Assembly (NCBI GenBank): GCA_028023455.1
Contig: JAQFVV010012489.1
Location: 3,225,881-3,289,880, forward strand
From: Epiperipatus broadwayi
Taxonomy: Eukaryota; Onychophora; Udeonychophora; Euonychophora; Peripatidae
DNA: 64,000 nucleotides
Direction: 5' to 3'
The notes under the pieces were generated by a model, which worked only from the letters and a program-made list of their open reading frames with translations, did no database searches and was not told the DNA's origin. Below, piece after piece: positions 48,893 through 59,515 of this stretch (positions within the stretch are counted from its first letter, which is position 1; every line of letters starts with the position of its first letter). The position numbers and the translations under genes were made by a program.

Positions 48893-48895
<3 letters not shown>
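46775..48895 (-). mobile_element. Probable solo LTR, about 2.1 kb
   Basis: The ends are inverted copies of one word: TATAACGAT at 46775-46783 (first G mutated to A) and ATCGTTACA at 48887-48895, giving TG...CA termini on the minus strand. TA arrays lie directly outside both ends, as expected if the target was TA-rich. Inside, the sequence is richer in C and CG than the flanks. On the minus strand ATATAAAAAG (48411-48420) is a strong TATA box about 480 bp from the 5' end. No gag or pol coding sequence is present, consistent with a solo LTR. The family, Gypsy-like or other, cannot be told. Confidence 0.5.
48411..48420 (-). promoter_or_regulatory. TATA box of the probable LTR
   Basis: The minus strand reads ATATAAAAAG followed by GAGAAATATTGAG. 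Position and context fit an RNA polymerase II promoter of the LTR. Confidence 0.4.

Positions 48896-48928
<33 letters not shown>
48896..48928. repeat. (TA)n microsatellite between LTR and Penelope fragment
   Basis: A TA array of about 32 bp touches the LTR end and the Penelope-like fragment. Confidence 0.9.
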
Positions 48929-48930
<2 letters not shown>

Positions 48931-49141
48931 TTCTGCTTTGTATGTCCATGAAAAAGATACAGGCCACACTATTGATTTTGATGAAGCTAAGGTTGTCTTC
49001 TTTGAGAGAAATGAAATCAAAAGAAGAATTAAAGAGTCTTTATTATTGAAAATTTATTATTCTGAAGCAATTAACTTATTTAAGAGTTCTTTTAATATTA
49101 AGGGTGGATGGGAAGTGAATGGATTTGGGGGTAGTTTTTAA
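48929..49141 (+). mobile_element. Penelope-like element, C-terminal coding fragment
   Basis: The reading frame opens with SSALYVHEKDTGHTIDFDEA, then VVFFERNEIKRRIKESLL. This follows the end of the GIY-YIG endonuclease domain of Penelope-like retroelements, where 'SAL..H....GH..D' and 'R.IKE(S/A)..I' blocks are typical. The catalytic GIY and YIG motifs and the reverse transcriptase lie upstream in a complete element and are missing here. The fragment starts straight after a TA array, so it is 5'-truncated. The final residues (WEVNGFGGSF) take the place of the usual C-terminus. Confidence 0.75.
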
Positions 49142-49178
49142 TAGTATATATAGTGCATGGTTTTTTTTGTAGTTCTTT

Positions 49179-49222
49179 ACACTTGAGAAGTCTGCTTGTA
49201 GCAGTGAAACCTTAGGTTGTGT
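49179..49222 (+). ncRNA. Degenerate hammerhead-like motif downstream of Penelope fragment
   Basis: ACAC, TTGAGA, AGTCTGCTTGTAGCAGT, GAAA, CC-TTA-GG, TT, GTGT. Stem I closes ACAC/GTGT, stem II CTGC/GCAG, stem III CC/GG. The first core strand has lost or rearranged bases (expected CTGATGA). It lies 38 nt after the coding fragment, where such elements are known to carry hammerhead motifs in their terminal repeats. Confidence 0.45.
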
Positions 49223-49282
49223 TTTAATATTATTTTTATGCTGGTCTGGTTTAATTTTAAATTTGGGGTAGTTTTGATTTGA

Positions 49283-49320
49283 TATATATATATATATATA
49301 TATAAACTATATAAAATATG

Positions 49321-49357
<37 letters not shown>

Positions 49358-49375
49358 TAGTTTATACATATACAC
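49283..49375. repeat. TA arrays with an imperfect palindrome
   Basis: AAACTATATAAAATATGTAT faces ATAGTATAGTTTATACATAT across a TA array. Confidence 0.75.
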
Positions 49376-49735
49376 ACACAAAAGTTATCTTGGTTATGAT
49401 CATGCTACCAAACACAAATCTACATCGTTATTCTAAGGATGGAAAAACATTTAATCATTACTTTATGATGCAAATTACTTTTATTGCTCTCTAAAGTTTA
49501 AAGCAGTCTATTGCGTTTATTAAATCTCATAGTTTTTATGAAGATTATTTGTTTTGAGCATAAATGTTTAGAAAATATTTGCAATTTTTCTGCTTATTAT
49601 GGCACATAACTTTGTTATCTTTTTAAGTGAAAAGGTCTTGATTTAATTTCTTCCAATAATTCAATGTCTTGTTATCAATTGTTTAAAGTAGATGTTTATA
49701 TTTGATAAAATTGATAATAATCTCACCTATATTGC
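49376..49735. other. AT-rich intronic sequence, nothing recognised
   Basis: No repeat or coding signal was seen. Confidence 0.4.
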
Positions 49736-49928
49736 TTATAATAACTCCTCTCATATACACTTTAATGCAAACATTTATTTTTAAAAAAAAAAATTTAAAG
49801 AGTAAAGGAAATTGAGAATGCTCTGATGAAGACTGCTGGACAGTCAAAACTGTCAGAAAGATATAGAAGTTTTATTAATTTTTTTTTTTGCATTAAAGTG
49901 TATATGAAAGGAGTTATTATAAACAATA
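49736..49928. mobile_element. Palindromic element, class E, with terminal inverted repeats
   Basis: The outer repeats are ATAACTCCTCTCATATACAC, TTTAATGCAA on the left (49740-49771) and TTGCATTAAAGTGTATATGA, AAGGAGTTAT on the right (49889-49918). They match the termini of the 31.6-kb element. Only the right half keeps the hammerhead-like centre. Confidence 0.8.
49819..49860 (+). ncRNA. Hammerhead-like motif, class E (GAAA lost)
   Basis: TGCT, CTGATGA, an extra A, stem II GACTG-CTGGA-CAGTC, AAAA in place of GAAA, CTG, TC, AGAAAG. Stem II is perfect, stem I and III are minimal. Confidence 0.4.
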
Positions 49929-50029
49929 TATATATGAATATATAAAGAAATACAAAGTAAAGGAGAAGAATAAGAGTATATACTTCTAATAATCTCACTT
50001 CATTATAATGCATGTTTTTGTGTTTCAAA

Positions 50030-50112
50030 TGAAGAGAAAAATAATACCATATTGAACTGAGATTTGAACTTCAACATATATTGGAGTTTTCTAACAACTG
50101 AGATACAAATTA
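50030..50112 (-). mobile_element. Possible tRNA-like SINE head
   Basis: On the minus strand GTATCTCAGTTGTTAGAAAA resembles a box A region and GAAGTTCAAATCTCAG a box B, about 35 nt apart. Confidence 0.4.
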
Positions 50113-50214
50113 TGATAAATACAAATATTGGATGTTTATTTCAGATATCAAATGCTACATAAATTATAGTCTTGTGCATATGATAAAATGGGTACTATAA
50201 AATTATTTGGATCA

Positions 50215-50562
50215 GAAATTCCTAAATTAGAGAATACCAATAGTTTCAAAGAATCTACTACAGGGTAAAGGTCTCTCCAACAGTCCCCCATGTAGAAAGT
50301 GAAGGAAAAAGTGGTAACCAGGCTTTCCAATTGCTGCATTTACAAATTCAAATGGTTATACATCTTTGATTTGCTCTCTAACAATACCCAGTTATCTATT
50401 TATTATCCAGTGGATAATAAGCTGATTTAGCTATGGGCCAAGCTGAAGGAAAGAAATTCAACTGAGGGAACATGTCAAAATTAGTTGGCACAACTTTGAA
50501 CCTAGATCATATGCATAGAAGTTGGATGCCTAACCACTTCATGAGGGTTTATGTGCTTATAT
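50215..50562 (-). mobile_element. SINE with tRNA-like head and RTE-type tail
   Basis: On the minus strand the head has CATGAAGTGGTTAGGCATCC (box A-like) and CTAGGTTCAAAGTTG (box B-like) near 50490-50550. The far end has TTGGAGAGACCTTTACCC, then TGTAGTAGATTC. That tail is similar to the last part of the RTE copies, CTTGGATAGACCTTCATCC then AGCAGTGGATTG, at 33060-33090. A tRNA head joined to the 3' tail of a resident LINE is the classic layout of a SINE copied by that LINE. Confidence 0.6.
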
Positions 50563-51773
50563 ATTGTCTGTTATTATGCTAAATTATCAATAAAAATAGC
50601 CAGTTTTGCTATGTATGGTTTCATTACCATATCAGATTCTTGAGTTGAAAATCCATGGATCATGTTTCAAGTCTGTTATTTCGAAGCTCAAATTATAAAT
50701 CTTATAAGTAATAAAGGCATTGAATTCATTTCATTTAATTGAATATATATTTTTTTATTATGTTCACTAAAACAATGCAAATAACCAATTAAAAAATGTA
50801 AAAAAAAAAACCAAAAACTACAAAAAATGTGTTTTACTAAATTTATAAGTAGTTAGATATCTTTAGATAATCTTATAATCATTTCAAGTGAATATCAAAT
50901 TTAAATGGTATTAGCTTTTATAACATTTTTGCAAGACCAATTATAGAAATGCATTGAATCAATATATATTTAATTTTACAAAGATACTTAATTATTTCTA
51001 TACATTTATAAAGCTCTTAAAGGAATGTTAAGAAATGTTCATAATTTAACTTCTAAATTTTCAAGTCTAAGAAAATTGATGTCATAAAAAATACTATACA
51101 GTAGACCAAGCTTATTATTGATCATTCAAAAAAAATCATAAAATTTAATCCATAAATTTTATGCAAATGTCTGCCCACAAATCATATCTTGATTGATTTT
51201 TATCATTTTCCACAGTAATTATAGAGTTATACGGTATAGTAATTATAGAGTTATGTGGTCATATGAATGTATTTTTCTCTCAATTCATTGTTGCACTGTC
51301 TGTTTCTTAACTGTAAGATTCTATTTTTTATAATTATTTTTTTTAATGTTTTAATTTGTATAATGTTAAAATTAAATTGCATTATATGTGTGTGTATGCA
51401 TGTTAAATATATTTTGTTAATATCATTGTTATCAAAACAGTTCCAGATATTGTTGGAAAATCTTGAAACCAAATGCAATGGGCATAAAGTAATTAATTAC
51501 TATATATATGGTTTATTTAAAATACATAAACATTCACTTAAAAGGAAAGACACTTAAATTAATGTAAAAGTGAATTCCATCTATTTAAAAGTAAATATTT
51601 CTGGTCTATTTTATTTTGTATTCAGCAGAGAAAGAGTATGAAAATAGTAAAAAATTATTTATACTTCTCAACAATTCATTAAATTTATTAAAATTCATTT
51701 GGATCCTAAACACATCAGTTTCTATTTTAAGGATTCCAAATTGTAGAACAGTAAAATAAGAACAATTTAATTG

Positions 51774-51777
<4 letters not shown>
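50563..51777. other. AT-rich intronic sequence, nothing recognised
   Basis: Overlapping open frames on both strands near 51250-51557 are chance translations. Confidence 0.4.

Positions 51778-51827
<50 letters not shown>
51778..51827. repeat. (AC)n-(TA)n compound microsatellite
   Basis: About 16 AC units pass into about 8 TA units. Confidence 0.95.
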
Positions 51828-52770
51828 GTAATCATGGTATTATTTCCAGGAGCTTCATGAAATAAAAATATAAATATAATAGTTAAATAGCTGATGATTC
51901 AGTACATTAACAAGTTCTTTCCTCAGAGTTCCTTTTTTCTCAAATCAGAAGAATGTATGTATATCAGAATACTTCTTAATACCTCCTATGTTTTTTCATG
52001 ATATGTTATTAATATTACAGAAAAAAGGATTTTTATTGATTGAGAACAAAAACAATTACCATTAATTTCATTACATTATATTAAATGGTGCAATTATATA
52101 CATCCAATTGTAAAAAAAAAATAGCAGCATCTGATTTATTAGGCAATTTGTTCTTATTGATTAAACTAAACAAATGCTAAAAATATAGCAAGTGAAAACC
52201 TTTAAATATTATTGCAATGAAAAATACATTTTTGACAACTCTTTGTGAATGTTCATTGAAAAAGAAGCCACTTTATGTCAATAACTGGTTGATGAAAGTT
52301 TAAAAAATATTATATTTTGTTTTTACCCTACCAATAAATATTAGATTGTTAAATAAATTTATTAGAAATCCAGATTTGTGCCCATGCTATAGGCAAGGAA
52401 GGTAGATGTACTTCCAATACACCAAGAACTACCATAAATATTTAATTTATAAGTTAAAAATCATAGATACAAATGCAAAGCAACAATATGTACATGAGGA
52501 TTCTTTCAAAGACACATTAAGGTTCAATACACACTAAAATAATATAGCAAGTGATAGCATTTGATCACTATTGATATCATTCCCTCTAATTTATCTTAAT
52601 TATAAATCTGCCTTATAAACATTAATGGCTTTATTACTAGATTATTTGTCATTAAAAATAAAAAAACTGTAATATTCATATATAATCTCCAACAATCATT
52701 TGTTTCTAAATCTTGTTTCATAGTATGAATTAAATTTTTCCATATCTATATATACTTATACCATTTATTA
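51828..52770. other. AT-rich intronic sequence, nothing recognised
   Basis: No repeat or coding signal was seen. Confidence 0.4.
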
Positions 52771-52821
52771 TATAATGAGAATGCCAATAGCTCTTAACAA
52801 GCTTTTTAGAATATCCTTATC

Positions 52822-52861
52822 TTTAGACCAGTTTCTAGCTCTGGATTTTGTCAGATAGGTT
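52822..52861 (-). ncRNA. Hammerhead-like motif, class C, left arm (decayed)
   Basis: The minus strand reads CTATCTGACAAAATCC, then CTAGAAACTGGTC. The same core change as in the right arm is present, and stem I has lost its pairing. Confidence 0.45.
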
Positions 52862-53435
52862 CTAGGATATTCAAACATTATATTTAAAATACCAGATCAA
52901 GCCAAGCACTTTATTTAAGGTTTAACTATTAAGTAGAAAATCTGAAATTTTCAGATATCCATATGTCTTCAAATCTAACTATCTAACTTAAATAGCCACA
53001 TGGGACTGAACTAAATTCAGATACACCATATATTAATAGCTTTAGCAATACAAAATCACCAAAGCTTTATGAGAAATAATAATTGCAAGGAAATCAAATC
53101 ATATATCATGTGGTTTAATTTAATAAGCTTGTATTAAAATGTTATATAATGAACATAATAAAAACATTAAATTAAGTCACATGATGATATATGCCTTGAC
53201 TTCCTTGCAATTATTGTTATTGCTCTTAAGGCTTTGGTAATTTTATACTGCTAAAGCTAATAATATATGGTGTATCTGAACATAGTTCAGTTCTATATGG
53301 CTACTTAAGTTAGATAACTGGATTTGAAAACATTTGGATGTCTGAAAATTTCAGGTTTCTACTTAATAGTTAAACATTAGATAAAGTGCTGGGTTTGACC
53401 TGGTATTTGAAATCTAATGCTTGAATATCCTAATG

Positions 53436-53474
53436 CCTCACTGACAAATGTCAGAACAAGAAACTGGTCTGAGG
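53436..53474 (+). ncRNA. Hammerhead-like motif, class C, right arm
   Basis: CCTCA, CTGACAA, a TGT-CAGA-ACA hairpin flanked by A on both sides, GAAA, CTGG, TC, TGAGG. Stem I is five perfect pairs and GTC precedes it. One core base differs (CTGACAA where CTGANGA is required), so this copy is likely dead. Confidence 0.55.
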
Positions 53475-53588
53475 ATAACAATATTCTGAAAAGCTTGTTA
53501 AGAGCTATTGGCATGCTCATTATATAACATTTATAATAGAAGCTTATTAAATTAAGTCATGTGAAATATGATTTTATTTCCTTGCAAC

Positions 53589-56205
53589 ATATACAATTTA
53601 TACATCTCCATTTGGTATCAATTATATCCTACTATGATTTTTAAGATTTATTCCTATAAATAAATATAGATTTGTAAATTATTTAAAATTCATATTATTC
53701 AAATTATATAATAATATTAATAATTTTCAAAAAAAGAACTACAAATCCAACTGTATTTATAATTTATGTTTACAAAAGTCAGCAAAAATTATAATGTAAA
53801 ATCTCATATAAATTTCTATTTTTTAAAACTAAAATACTTTTTTTCCATTTTATTTTAATTTTGCTGAATTATTTTCCTGTCAATTTATTTAATGTACCCT
53901 TTTTTTAGTTTACAGACACTTTTAGTATAAGCTAAAAAAACTATTAGTTAAATTGAAGTGAAAAAAAGAATTGTCCCAAAATTACTTGAATTAAAAAAAA
54001 AAATTGTTTTTAGAAAATATGAATTTACATGAGTAAATTTTTATTATTATTGTTCATTGATTTTACCAATAAAAATTATAAATATAAATAAATTTGCAAA
54101 TGTTTTGAAAATTATTAATATTATGGTGCAATATAAAATTTTGAATAATTTGTATGTCTGAATGTATTTAAAAAAATAAAGTTTGAAAAATGACTAAACA
54201 ATGTGATCAAAACATAGAAGGAAATGTATATGATGTATGTACTGGAATTTATGTGACAATTTTGAAAAAGGAATATAGAAGATGTATTTATTGATGTATT
54301 AATTTTTTTTAAAAAATTCATGTGATACCTCAGAATGATACTAGTAAATAAATTAACCAATCATGGTGTTATTCATATATCATTTGAATTGTTTGTATGC
54401 TAATAATTGATTTGCAATTTTAAAGTAATTAGTTCTAATTAAATGTTAATCATTCTATATTTTTCTTTTTTATTTTTAGACACCAGAAGTTTTCAGCAGA
54501 AAATAAAGTGTTATAGTACAAAGGTCAAAGAACAGAAGTCAAATTGCACAAAATGGTTAGAACATGGTCTCATTTTATTTATAGTAGAAACAATTCTAAA
54601 TATATTTTCTTCATTTAAAATTTGTTTTTAATAAGTATAAATATGTTTTTATTTGATAAATATAGAATATATATTATTTTTATTATTTTTATAAACTTAT
54701 AATATCTTAAAAAGGATTTAAATTTACATCATAGTAAAAAAAATGTTACATTATTCTTGACAATACAAAAATTAAAATTTTGTGTTTTATTTTTTTAATT
54801 TTTAGCTTTTACTATTTTTTCATTCATAAGGCTTACAATTTATTTTAAAAATAATTTATTTTAAAAATAGTTATATTTTATCAATAATTTTATTCAAACT
54901 GAAGATCACATATATGAAAAGTTCAATTTTGCAATACATTAATCTCTATTTAACTATAATATTTTACTGAGTAAGAATTGAACACTATATATACTATACA
55001 AAATTTGTTTTTTACTATTTTGGATAGGAAAAATAGAAGTTTTGCTTTATAAATTACTAAAGATGGCTTATTTATTAATAGATTATTTTGGAGAAAGTTT
55101 AATCATATGATCATCTAAAGTTCATATCAATTTGATGCTACTTTATAAAAATAATAATTTGTTAATATGAAGTAAATTCAAATTAAGAATGTAATAGAGA
55201 AGTCAATTTTTATTAAATTATTGGCAAAATTATTATTATTGACTTCATAAAAAATAAATTAAATAATAATCAAATTTTAAACATTATAATTAATCTTTTT
55301 TAAAAAAAAATATGCTGAAAGCAAACTAGAGAATATAAAATATTATTTTGTTATTGCAAATCAACAGATATGTCTTCTTTATGGCCTTTTATATTCGAGA
55401 TAACAATAAAACATAACAACATGGATTATTTTGACACTAGACGGTATTGTGTTAATATAAATAGTAGTTGGGAGTTCATCATGCCAATCATTAGATGTTA
55501 TTACTACTTTATAAAATAATATTTAGATATTTAATATTTGGTGTTTTGTTTACAAGATTATTCAATATGAGCAAATTATCTCACTCTTGTAAATTTGAAT
55601 TATAAAAAAATTTGAGTGAGGCTGTGAGAACATGTCTACATATTTAGTGACATTATAATAGATATCATTGCATATTGTAATATTCAAATTTAACCCTGAA
55701 TCACAGGTGATTTATTTTTAATCTTGATACCTGAGGATATTACTTTAATATAACCAATGTTTAGAAGATTACTATTTCATATTTAAGATTAAAAATATAT
55801 GATTTGGTAGTTATTAAAGAAAACATTTATAGCTGAAAGAAAAAAAAATGGTTTAAGACAGGAGAACTAAATAATGAGAATTTGCAAGAATAGCACTTAC
55901 TCATCATCAATATTATTTGTCATGTCATAATAGTAATCATAACATAATTATGAAACCTAAAATTAATGAACAATATATATTTTGTCACCTTAGATATTTT
56001 ATTTGTTTACATTTTTCTTTTAATCATTCTTTAAAATATTATGCACTTCCATATGTTGTTAATATTTCAATATATACTTCTGTTTTTGGCAGTACTTTCA
56101 TTTTTTTCTCTATAATTTTTATTATTTTCTTATAAATAATCAATTAACAAACAAACACTTATTTTGTCTGTTTTTTTTTTAAATAGTTTATTTATTTTAA
56201 TAATT
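53589..56205. other. AT-rich intronic sequence, nothing recognised
   Basis: Open frames at 54121-54360, 54443-54631 and 55917-56135 have no family match that I know. The second starts near an acceptor-like TTTTTAG but has no donor or conserved protein. Confidence 0.4.
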
Positions 56206-56208
56206 ACA

Positions 56209-56525
56209 TTTAGAACTTACATTAATATTTTTGTATTTGGTTGTTTCTGATTCAGAATTTTTATACATTGAAAAAATGTAAACTTTAAACTGAATATAAT
56301 TCTCTATATACATAGTAACTTAATTTAGAACTTACATTGCGATTTTTGTACTTGATTGTCTTTTTTTAATATCATTTATATGTCAAAGCGTTGACCGAGA
56401 AGCAAACCTGGAACAGCTGCTTGGAAGGCAGCTATGCTAGGCCATCAATGCTTGACTGATTGTTTTTGATTCAGAAAATTTATTATTGAAAAAGTGTAAA
56501 CTTTAAATTGAATATAACTTTTGTT
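56209..56525. repeat. Tandem duplication with an insertion in copy 2
   Basis: TTTAGAACTTACATT starts both copies (56209, 56324). Both continue through ATTTTTGTA and TTGATTCAGAA-like words to GTAAACTTTAAA and TGAATATAA. Copy 2 is split by the T1 element at about 56370-56460. Confidence 0.8.
56370..56460 (-). mobile_element. tRNA-like element, family T1, copy 3 (diverged)
   Basis: The plus strand order CATTTATATGTCAAAGCGTT, GACCGAGAAGCAAACC, GGCAGCTATGCTAGGCCATC follows the 29.2-kb copy with many changes. Imperfect flanks GATTGTCTTTTTTT / GATTGTTTTTGAT and the uninterrupted copy 1 next door show it is an insertion. Confidence 0.65.
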
Positions 56526-57981
56526 TACAGTAATCTTTTCATATACATTGTATTTATTATAAGCTTTTCCATGAATGCTTAATATCATGGATAATAATAA
56601 ACTCAATGTAACATGTGTTTACAATATTCAAATTTATTTAAAAACAGTATACATTAAGATATCAATAAATACAATAATGCAATTATAAAAAGTACAATAT
56701 TGTAATAAGCTAATAGAGAGAAAAACCATGAATGCGAATTGAGTTTGCAAGATGACGTAATTGTGAGGAGATAATTTATGATGAAGATCATATATGCTTG
56801 CATTTTTTTGAATTTATACATTTAAATTTATAAGATTTTTTTTCCTATTTAATACTTTTAAAATTGTGAATTTTGTTGAGAATTTGCAGACATAGAAAGA
56901 TAAATACACACATTTTTTTAATTGCAGAGAATTTAATAATTTTCTGAAAATTTAATTTTGATTAAAAATAATCATAAAAAAGAACAGCTGTTTTTCAATA
57001 TCTGGAAAATAGAAAAGGAATTTGTATCAATACAAATTATAACAATTTGTTATATAAGGGGAAAATATTACATTTAATTCTTTAAATAAAAGTATGAGGG
57101 TGTTATTTCTTTAAATAGCTATTGATAATTTCAAAAATTGATTAAAATCTTCTAATGGATAAAACTTTAGTGTTAATATATATATATATATATTCATTAT
57201 GCCTAGAATAAGGATAGATAACTCAAAAGCACCAAATATGTCACATCTAGATTTTTAAAATTAATGCTTTCATTACAAATCAGTTTTATTAGTATTCAGA
57301 AAATAAATAGAAAAATATTCACATTCAGTGAGTCAAACTCAAAAAATGTATATTTGTTCCATATTCTCTCTGTAAATATATATTTGATACTCATTTAGTC
57401 TTGAAATATCTAATCCAAAGGATGAGTTATGATTTCTTTATCTTTTATAAGTCTTGCATTTTTATTTTTTTTACAAAAATTATTTTTTACCTATAAAATT
57501 GATAAAAACTAAAATCAGATCAAGGGTGACTTTTCAAATTAAAAAATGATGTACTTCTTTTAATAACAAACTTAACTCTAAAACATTAAAAGTCCAGTAA
57601 AAGCAAAGAACACTCCCACAACTTATTAAAGCAAGGAATAGTTAAACCATATATTTGTATACAAATAATAAACTTCATCTAATAATTTTATTGCTCTAGA
57701 GTTTATAAAAAGTGTAAGGACTGCAACTAATATTTCTGAATGTAATTTATGAATCTTCAGATCTATATCTGTCATTCTACTACTGCACCAAACTACACAT
57801 TATTATAATCATGAGGTTGGAAGTTTTATGAACACTTAAACACATGTGAAAAACTGGAGTATAAACTGATAAAGGTTGGCCATTCTTGAATTATAATACT
57901 CATGAAAGTTGAATATTTTTAAAATTTTCTGTAGTGTGCAACTTATTGTTAGAAAACACAAATGCTAAAACAATTTTCTTT

Positions 57982-57983
<2 letters not shown>
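56526..57983. other. AT-rich intronic sequence with a possible T2 head
   Basis: On the minus strand GGTGCAGTAGTAGAATGACA (about 57770-57790) resembles the T2 SINE box A. The rest is unassigned. Confidence 0.4.
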
Positions 57984-58021
<38 letters not shown>

Positions 58022-58060
58022 AAAATTATTTTTGTTTATCATATATATATATATACACAC
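57975..58060. repeat. TA array inside a short palindrome
   Basis: TTTTCTTTCTT, a TA array of about 36 bp, then AAGAAAATTATT form a hairpin candidate. The next phrase TTTTTGTTTATCATATATAT also precedes the TA array at 60574. Confidence 0.85.
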
Positions 58061-58289
58061 ACATACACTATTAAGTATAATTTTGTTGATTTTGTTTTGA
58101 TATAACTTTAGATACATTTTTGCTATCTTATAATCATATAATGTTTCATTATTAATGTTTAAAAAGGATGAATTAACATCTTATTCCTTTCTAAAATATC
58201 ATTAACTATGTATCCAAGTATAACTTTGTTTATGATTTTTTAAATCTATATATAGAACTTCAGTGATTTGTGTCTATATTAAATCCAGA
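58061..58289. other. AT-rich spacer
   Basis: Nothing recognised. Confidence 0.4.
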
Positions 58290-58460
58290 GTGGTAATCAA
58301 AAGAGAATTATCCTTTACATTGTAGTAGCCTGATACTTTGGGCAGTTAACCATGATTAGCTATTGTCCTACATAAAGAGCTTTCTAATTTAATAATTATA
58401 AATGTAAAACTCCACATACTAAATATTTCTATCTAAACATTCATTAAAATATTACATAAT
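58290..58460. repeat. Dispersed repeat, copy 2 (partner at 10950-11115)
   Basis: AATAATTATAAATGTAAAAC then TAAATATTTCTATCTAAACA matches the order of the 10.95-kb copy. Confidence 0.4.
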
Positions 58461-59025
58461 TTACTATTATTAACAATGTCCAATATTTTTTTTAGTTGCC
58501 ACAATGTATAACAGAATAATTACAAACTCATGTGAACACATAAAATTATGAGAAAATAAATAATTTTTTTTCAGAAATATTACTTTTTATGTATAGTTTA
58601 AAGATTACATTTAACATGATATAAAAATCATTTTTAAAAACTGATTCTCTGATGCTTAACTGCAAACCCCATTTCTTTCACAAGTTAAAAATCTCAAAGC
58701 ATAGTTCAATATAAAATTGAAAGGATAGTAAATCATATTCTTCATTCAGTTTGCAAATTTATTCTAACAAATGCAAAATTTCACTAACGAATTTAAACTG
58801 ACATGTAAAACATCAATTTAATAGAAAAATATATAAGAAAAAGAATAATAATTATAAAATAAATAACACATATAAAGAAACAAAAACATACTTTGAGAAT
58901 ATTTTTATTTTTTGTGTAAGAGGATCTCTATTGTAAATTCAACACACATTTTCTAATTAGGAAAATAAGAATAAACACTTCAATATTATACATACTTGTA
59001 TCATGAAAACAAATATAAATTTCTC
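58461..59025. other. AT-rich intronic sequence, nothing recognised
   Basis: No repeat or coding signal was seen. Confidence 0.4.
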
Positions 59026-59029
59026 TGAG

Positions 59030-59106
59030 TGGTTTAATGCAATGTTAGAGCAGTGGAATCCAGAACTAAGATCCATAGATTATAGCCCTGTTATGCCACT
59101 TCTATT
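59030..59106 (+). mobile_element. tRNA-like SINE head, family T2
   Basis: ATGCAATGTTAGAGCAGTGG resembles a box A region, followed by AATCCAGAACTAAGATC and a weak box-B position at TATAGCCCTGTTATGCC. The head matches the T2 layout at 45655. Confidence 0.45.
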
Positions 59107-59515
59107 GATCAAACTTTTGATAAACTCCTACACAATGATGAATTTGACTTTTTTGTCCTGTATGGTTTAGGGCTGTAATAAAGTAATAAAAATTTAGGTT
59201 TGCAGTCTAGCATCTGATTATTTTATTAATCTTATTATAAATTGTTTTGGCATAGTCATAAAAATAAATCTTGTACTGCATTAATTAATAATATATGAAG
59301 AAACATCACTAAACAATTTTAAAAACATATTTCACAATAACTTGTTATTAGAGAGCTGAATGAAAATGAAGTTACAACATGTCCAAAAATTCAAATAAAA
59401 TTGAATGAAAAAGAAAAGTAACATAATTGAAATGTATAATTTAAACCAAGTATAAAATAAATTTAAGAAAAGAACTTTAGTTCATAGCCAACTTAATATA
59501 TATGTGTACAGAGGT
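59107..59515. other. AT-rich intronic sequence, nothing recognised
   Basis: No repeat or coding signal was seen. Confidence 0.4.

Larger units (their letters stand above)
52771..53588. mobile_element. Long inverted-repeat element, class C (hammerhead remains)
   Basis: A left arm of about 350 bp (52771-53128) is the reverse complement of a right arm (53177-53538). Matching pairs include TTGCAAGGAAATCAAATCAT against TTGACTTCCTTGCAA, and TTCAGATACACCATATATTA against TAATATATGGTGTATCTGAA. The end phrase AAGCTTATTAAATTAAGTCA (53540) recurs in part at 53167 and inverted near 53110, the same three-fold layout as the class B cluster at 17.8 kb. Each arm has a hammerhead-like motif. There is no coding sequence. 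Confidence 0.85.

Noticed and set aside
54443-54631. Frame with an acceptor-like T-rich tract and TTTTTAG before CACCAGAAG
   Set aside because: No donor site in frame, no recognisable protein and no similar neighbour exon. T-rich tracts ending in AG are common by chance here.
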